DNA from: Bacteroidales bacterium
GTDB lineage: Bacteria; Bacteroidota; Bacteroidia; Bacteroidales; GCA-2711565
Reading direction: 5' to 3'
Assembly: GCA_029931995.1 (NCBI GenBank)
Contig: JAOZQX010000058.1
Coordinates: forward strand, 1-7,532
Length of the DNA: 7,532 nt
The translations under genes were made by a program, and so were the position numbers. How positions within the stretch are numbered: the first letter of the stretch is position 1; every line of letters begins with the position of its first letter. The notes below the pieces were generated by a model. The model saw nothing but the letters and a program-made list of their open reading frames with translations, was not told the DNA's origin and did not search any database. Below are positions 6,312 through 7,532 of this stretch, piece by piece.

Positions 6312-7268
6312 TTATTGTTGAGTATTAAGGTAACTCTCAATTTCTTTAAAAACAAAATCGGGCTTTACATCAAGCATGCAATTGTGATGACCTTTAGGAC
6401 AGCGTTTGCCACCATGTTTTGAGCACGGACGGCAATCCAAGTCAAGCTCCAATATTTTGTTACCGCTTCGGTACGGATAACAACCAAAGGCTTTTACGGT
6501 TGGACCGAAAAAAGCAAAAACATTTGTATTAACAGCATTTGCCATATGAAGCGGTGCACTGTCGTTACAAATAAGCAAATCCATTTCTTTTATCAAAGCG
6601 CAGGACTCAAGTATCGAAAGCTTGCCAGCATAATTGGCAATATTCGAAAGCCCTGTTTGATTGATTATAGCTTCGCATAAATTATAATCTTCAGGCCCAC
6701 CAATTAAATAAATTGAATAATTGCCGCACTTTTTCAGCAGCTCAACAAAATAATTTTCGGGCCATTTTTTTGTTGCCCAAACCGAAGCAGGAGCCATTGC
6801 GATCTTCTTCGAATTTCCATTAGAAACTGTAATTGACTTTGCTTTTCTACTATCCAATTCGCTGCAAAAAACGGCAGTTTCGTTATTAAACGTTTTATCA
6901 GAGAAATCTTCGATCAGCATTAGTACTCGCTCTCTAATATGCAGGCTCCTATCAATAGCTATTTTGCGAGTTATTAATTTTTGTCGGCTATAGCCCACTC
7001 TGTTTTTTATTCCCGCCATAAGCATAATTAGGCTGGAGGTAAACGACGACTGTATGGAAAATGAAATGTCGTATTTGTTTTTTCGAAGTTTAAGAATGAG
7101 TGGAAGAAAACTTCTAAGCTTATTTAATTTCTTACGTTTATCAAAGTTAAAAACTCTATTAATGTAGGGGTTGTTATTTAGTACGGCAGCCGTTTCCGGA
7201 ATCACAAGCACATCAATAAGTGCGTCCGGCCATATTTCATGTAATCCTTTAAAAATAGGCGTACTCAT
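6312..7268 (-). CDS. Glycosyltransferase family 9 (ADP-heptose:LPS heptosyltransferase-like)
   Basis: From its first ATG the frame gives 318 residues with the C-terminal donor domain of GT9: APASVWATKKWP at 159-170, the IGGPED strand at 189-194, NDSAPLHMANA at 235-245 and FGPT at 254-257. A cysteine cluster (Cys279, 282, 290, 297, as CRPC, then C, then C) near the end resembles heptosyltransferase II proteins. Expected role: transfer of a heptose or related sugar onto lipid A-core at the cytoplasmic face of the inner membrane. The family's first strand and glycine loop (KKILVIQTAFLGDVI) are missing from this ATG version. They are encoded in frame at 7269-7313, immediately upstream, without any ATG, GTG or TTG. 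The natural protein is therefore probably about 331-336 residues with an unusual start, or the start codon is damaged. It is first in a two-gene operon. Acceptor and sugar are inferred. Confidence 0.88.
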   Translation of the reverse strand: MSTPIFKGLHEIWPDALIDVLVIPETAAVLNNNPYINRVFNFDKRKKLNKLRSFLPLILKLRKNKYDISFSIQSSFTSSLIMLMAGIKNRVGYSRQKLITRKIAIDRSLHIRERVLMLIEDFSDKTFNNETAVFCSELDSRKAKSITVSNGNSKKIAMAPASVWATKKWPENYFVELLKKCGNYSIYLIGGPEDYNLCEAIINQTGLSNIANYAGKLSILESCALIKEMDLLICNDSAPLHMANAVNTNVFAFFGPTVKAFGCYPYRSGNKILELDLDCRPCSKHGGKRCPKGHHNCMLDVKPDFVFKEIESYLNTQQ

Positions 7269-7322
7269 AATAACATCACCAAGGAAGGCCGTCTGTATTA
7301 CCAGAATTTTTTTGCTATTTAT
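7269..7322 (-). other. In-frame 5' extension of the GT9 gene encoding its conserved N-terminus, no canonical start
   Basis: Read upstream of the ATG at 7268, the frame encodes ...INSKKILVIQTAFLGDVI, then the MSTP start of the shorter form. This is the standard GT9 opening: a first beta strand followed by the G-D loop that contacts substrate. The frame stays open to a TAA at 7362-7364. Between there and 7268 no ATG, GTG or TTG occurs in any frame. The possible starts are ATA at 7320-7322 (would give INSKKIL), ATT at 7305-7307 and CTG at 7302-7304. ATA differs from ATG by one base and sits where M would be expected. A single inserted or deleted base would not supply a start either. Confidence 0.75.
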
Positions 7323-7380
7323 TTTTGTTATTTCGATGCTTAAATTATTATACGATGGTTCTTAAAACAATTATTATATG

Positions 7381-7388
7381 CAAACTTA
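7381..7388 (-). promoter_or_regulatory. Bacteroidota -7 box (TAAGTTTG) for the glycosyltransferase operon
   Basis: TAAGTTTG on the minus strand matches TAnnTTTG at all fixed positions. A TTTG lies 14 bases upstream (7403-7406), closer than the usual 19 or so, so the -33 element is weak. Transcription from here would begin near 7375 and include the whole non-ATG extension of the GT9 gene, with about 50 bases of leader before ATA at 7322. Confidence 0.45.
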
Positions 7389-7444
7389 TCGTAAAAATAA
7401 ATCAAATTTGCTTTTATTGTAAATATTTTATGCCAAAGAAGGTT

Positions 7445-7469
7445 AAAACCCTCGCAGGCTTAGGTTTTT
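7445..7469 (+). other. Small hairpin with T-tail in the divergent promoter region
   Basis: AAAACC(C)T at 7445-7452 pairs with AGGTTTT at 7462-7468, with one bulged C and a nine-base loop, followed by Ts to 7469. It resembles a short terminator or attenuator, but no gene that it would terminate is evident. The same bases form the end of a 13-codon reading frame (7430-7471, MPKKVKTLAGLGF) and overlap the TTTG of the next promoter. Function uncertain; the structure may be a relic or a coincidence. Confidence 0.3.
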
Positions 7470-7497
7470 GATTTAAAAAAGGAATTGCCTAACTTTA
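7467..7497 (+). promoter_or_regulatory. Bacteroidota-type promoter for the gene entering at the right edge
   Basis: TTTG at 7467-7470, then exactly 19 bases, then TAACTTTA at 7490-7497. This matches the Bacteroidota arrangement TTTG-N19-TAnnTTTG with only the last base of the -7 box differing. The start would fall near 7503-7505, some 17 bases before the ATG at 7521. Both elements and their spacing fit, making it the most complete promoter in the window. Confidence 0.55.
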
Positions 7498-7520
7498 CCC
7501 TTCGATTCAATTTTGTAGAG

Positions 7521-7532
7521 ATGGAATTGTTT
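7521..7532 (+). CDS. Start of an unidentified plus-strand gene (first four codons)
   Basis: ATG-GAA-TTG-TTT (MELF) opens at 7521 and runs off the window. The support is positional: it lies about 24 bases after a well-spaced Bacteroidota promoter and diverges from the glycosyltransferase operon. Four codons do not allow identification, and no Shine-Dalgarno sequence is visible. Confidence 0.4.

Noticed and set aside
6312..7268. GT9 gene as a frameshifted pseudogene
   Set aside because: The frame is uninterrupted from the conserved N-terminal strand to the stop, and the alternative frames across the seven-A run offer no start codon and have nearby stops. Only the start codon is in doubt.
6098..7365. 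Plus-strand frames at 6098-6286 and 7171-7365
   Set aside because: Both are antisense shadows of the two transferase genes. The second covers the GT9 N-terminal coding region, whose conserved protein sequence is on the minus strand.

Overview
The window looks like chromosomal DNA from a member of the Bacteroidota. It is AT-rich. Three gene-free gaps contain the group's characteristic -7 promoter box (TAnnTTTG or a near match), Shine-Dalgarno sequences are weak or absent, and several proteins are typical Bacteroidota forms: a membrane-anchored protein with three helix-hairpin-helix units, a short rhomboid with an acidic tail, and a GT9 heptosyltransferase beside a CDP-glycerol phosphotransferase-like enzyme. 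The genus cannot be fixed from this sequence alone.

Left part (1-4388, plus strand): the last 25 codons of a probable universal stress protein; a sodium:alanine symporter family (AGCS) carrier with a signal-peptide-like N-terminal extension; a perfect 13-bp hairpin with a T-run that runs straight into the start codon of the helix-hairpin-helix protein; and a POT/PTR2-family peptide transporter. The transporter has an AT-rich, imperfectly palindromic intergenic repeat on each side, and the two copies resemble each other.

Right part (4541-7322, minus strand, read right to left): a GT9 heptosyltransferase-like glycosyltransferase; a CDP-glycerol glycerophosphotransferase-like GT-B enzyme 12 bases downstream; a weak terminator; then a rhomboid intramembrane protease with its own promoter. 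The two transferases probably form a surface-glycan operon (LPS core, O-antigen or capsule). Rhomboid and peptide transporter converge on the second repeat. At the far right, a plus-strand gene starts just before the window ends, with a good Bacteroidota promoter, so 7323-7520 is a divergent promoter region.

The most notable observation concerns the GT9 gene. Its conserved N-terminus (KKILVIQTAFLGDVI) is encoded in frame upstream of the first ATG, yet no ATG, GTG or TTG exists upstream in any frame before the preceding in-frame stop. Either translation starts at a rare codon (ATA, ATT or CTG), or the start codon is mutated or miscalled. No defence system, mobile element, CRISPR array or RNA gene was seen. 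The content is mostly housekeeping transport and envelope biogenesis.
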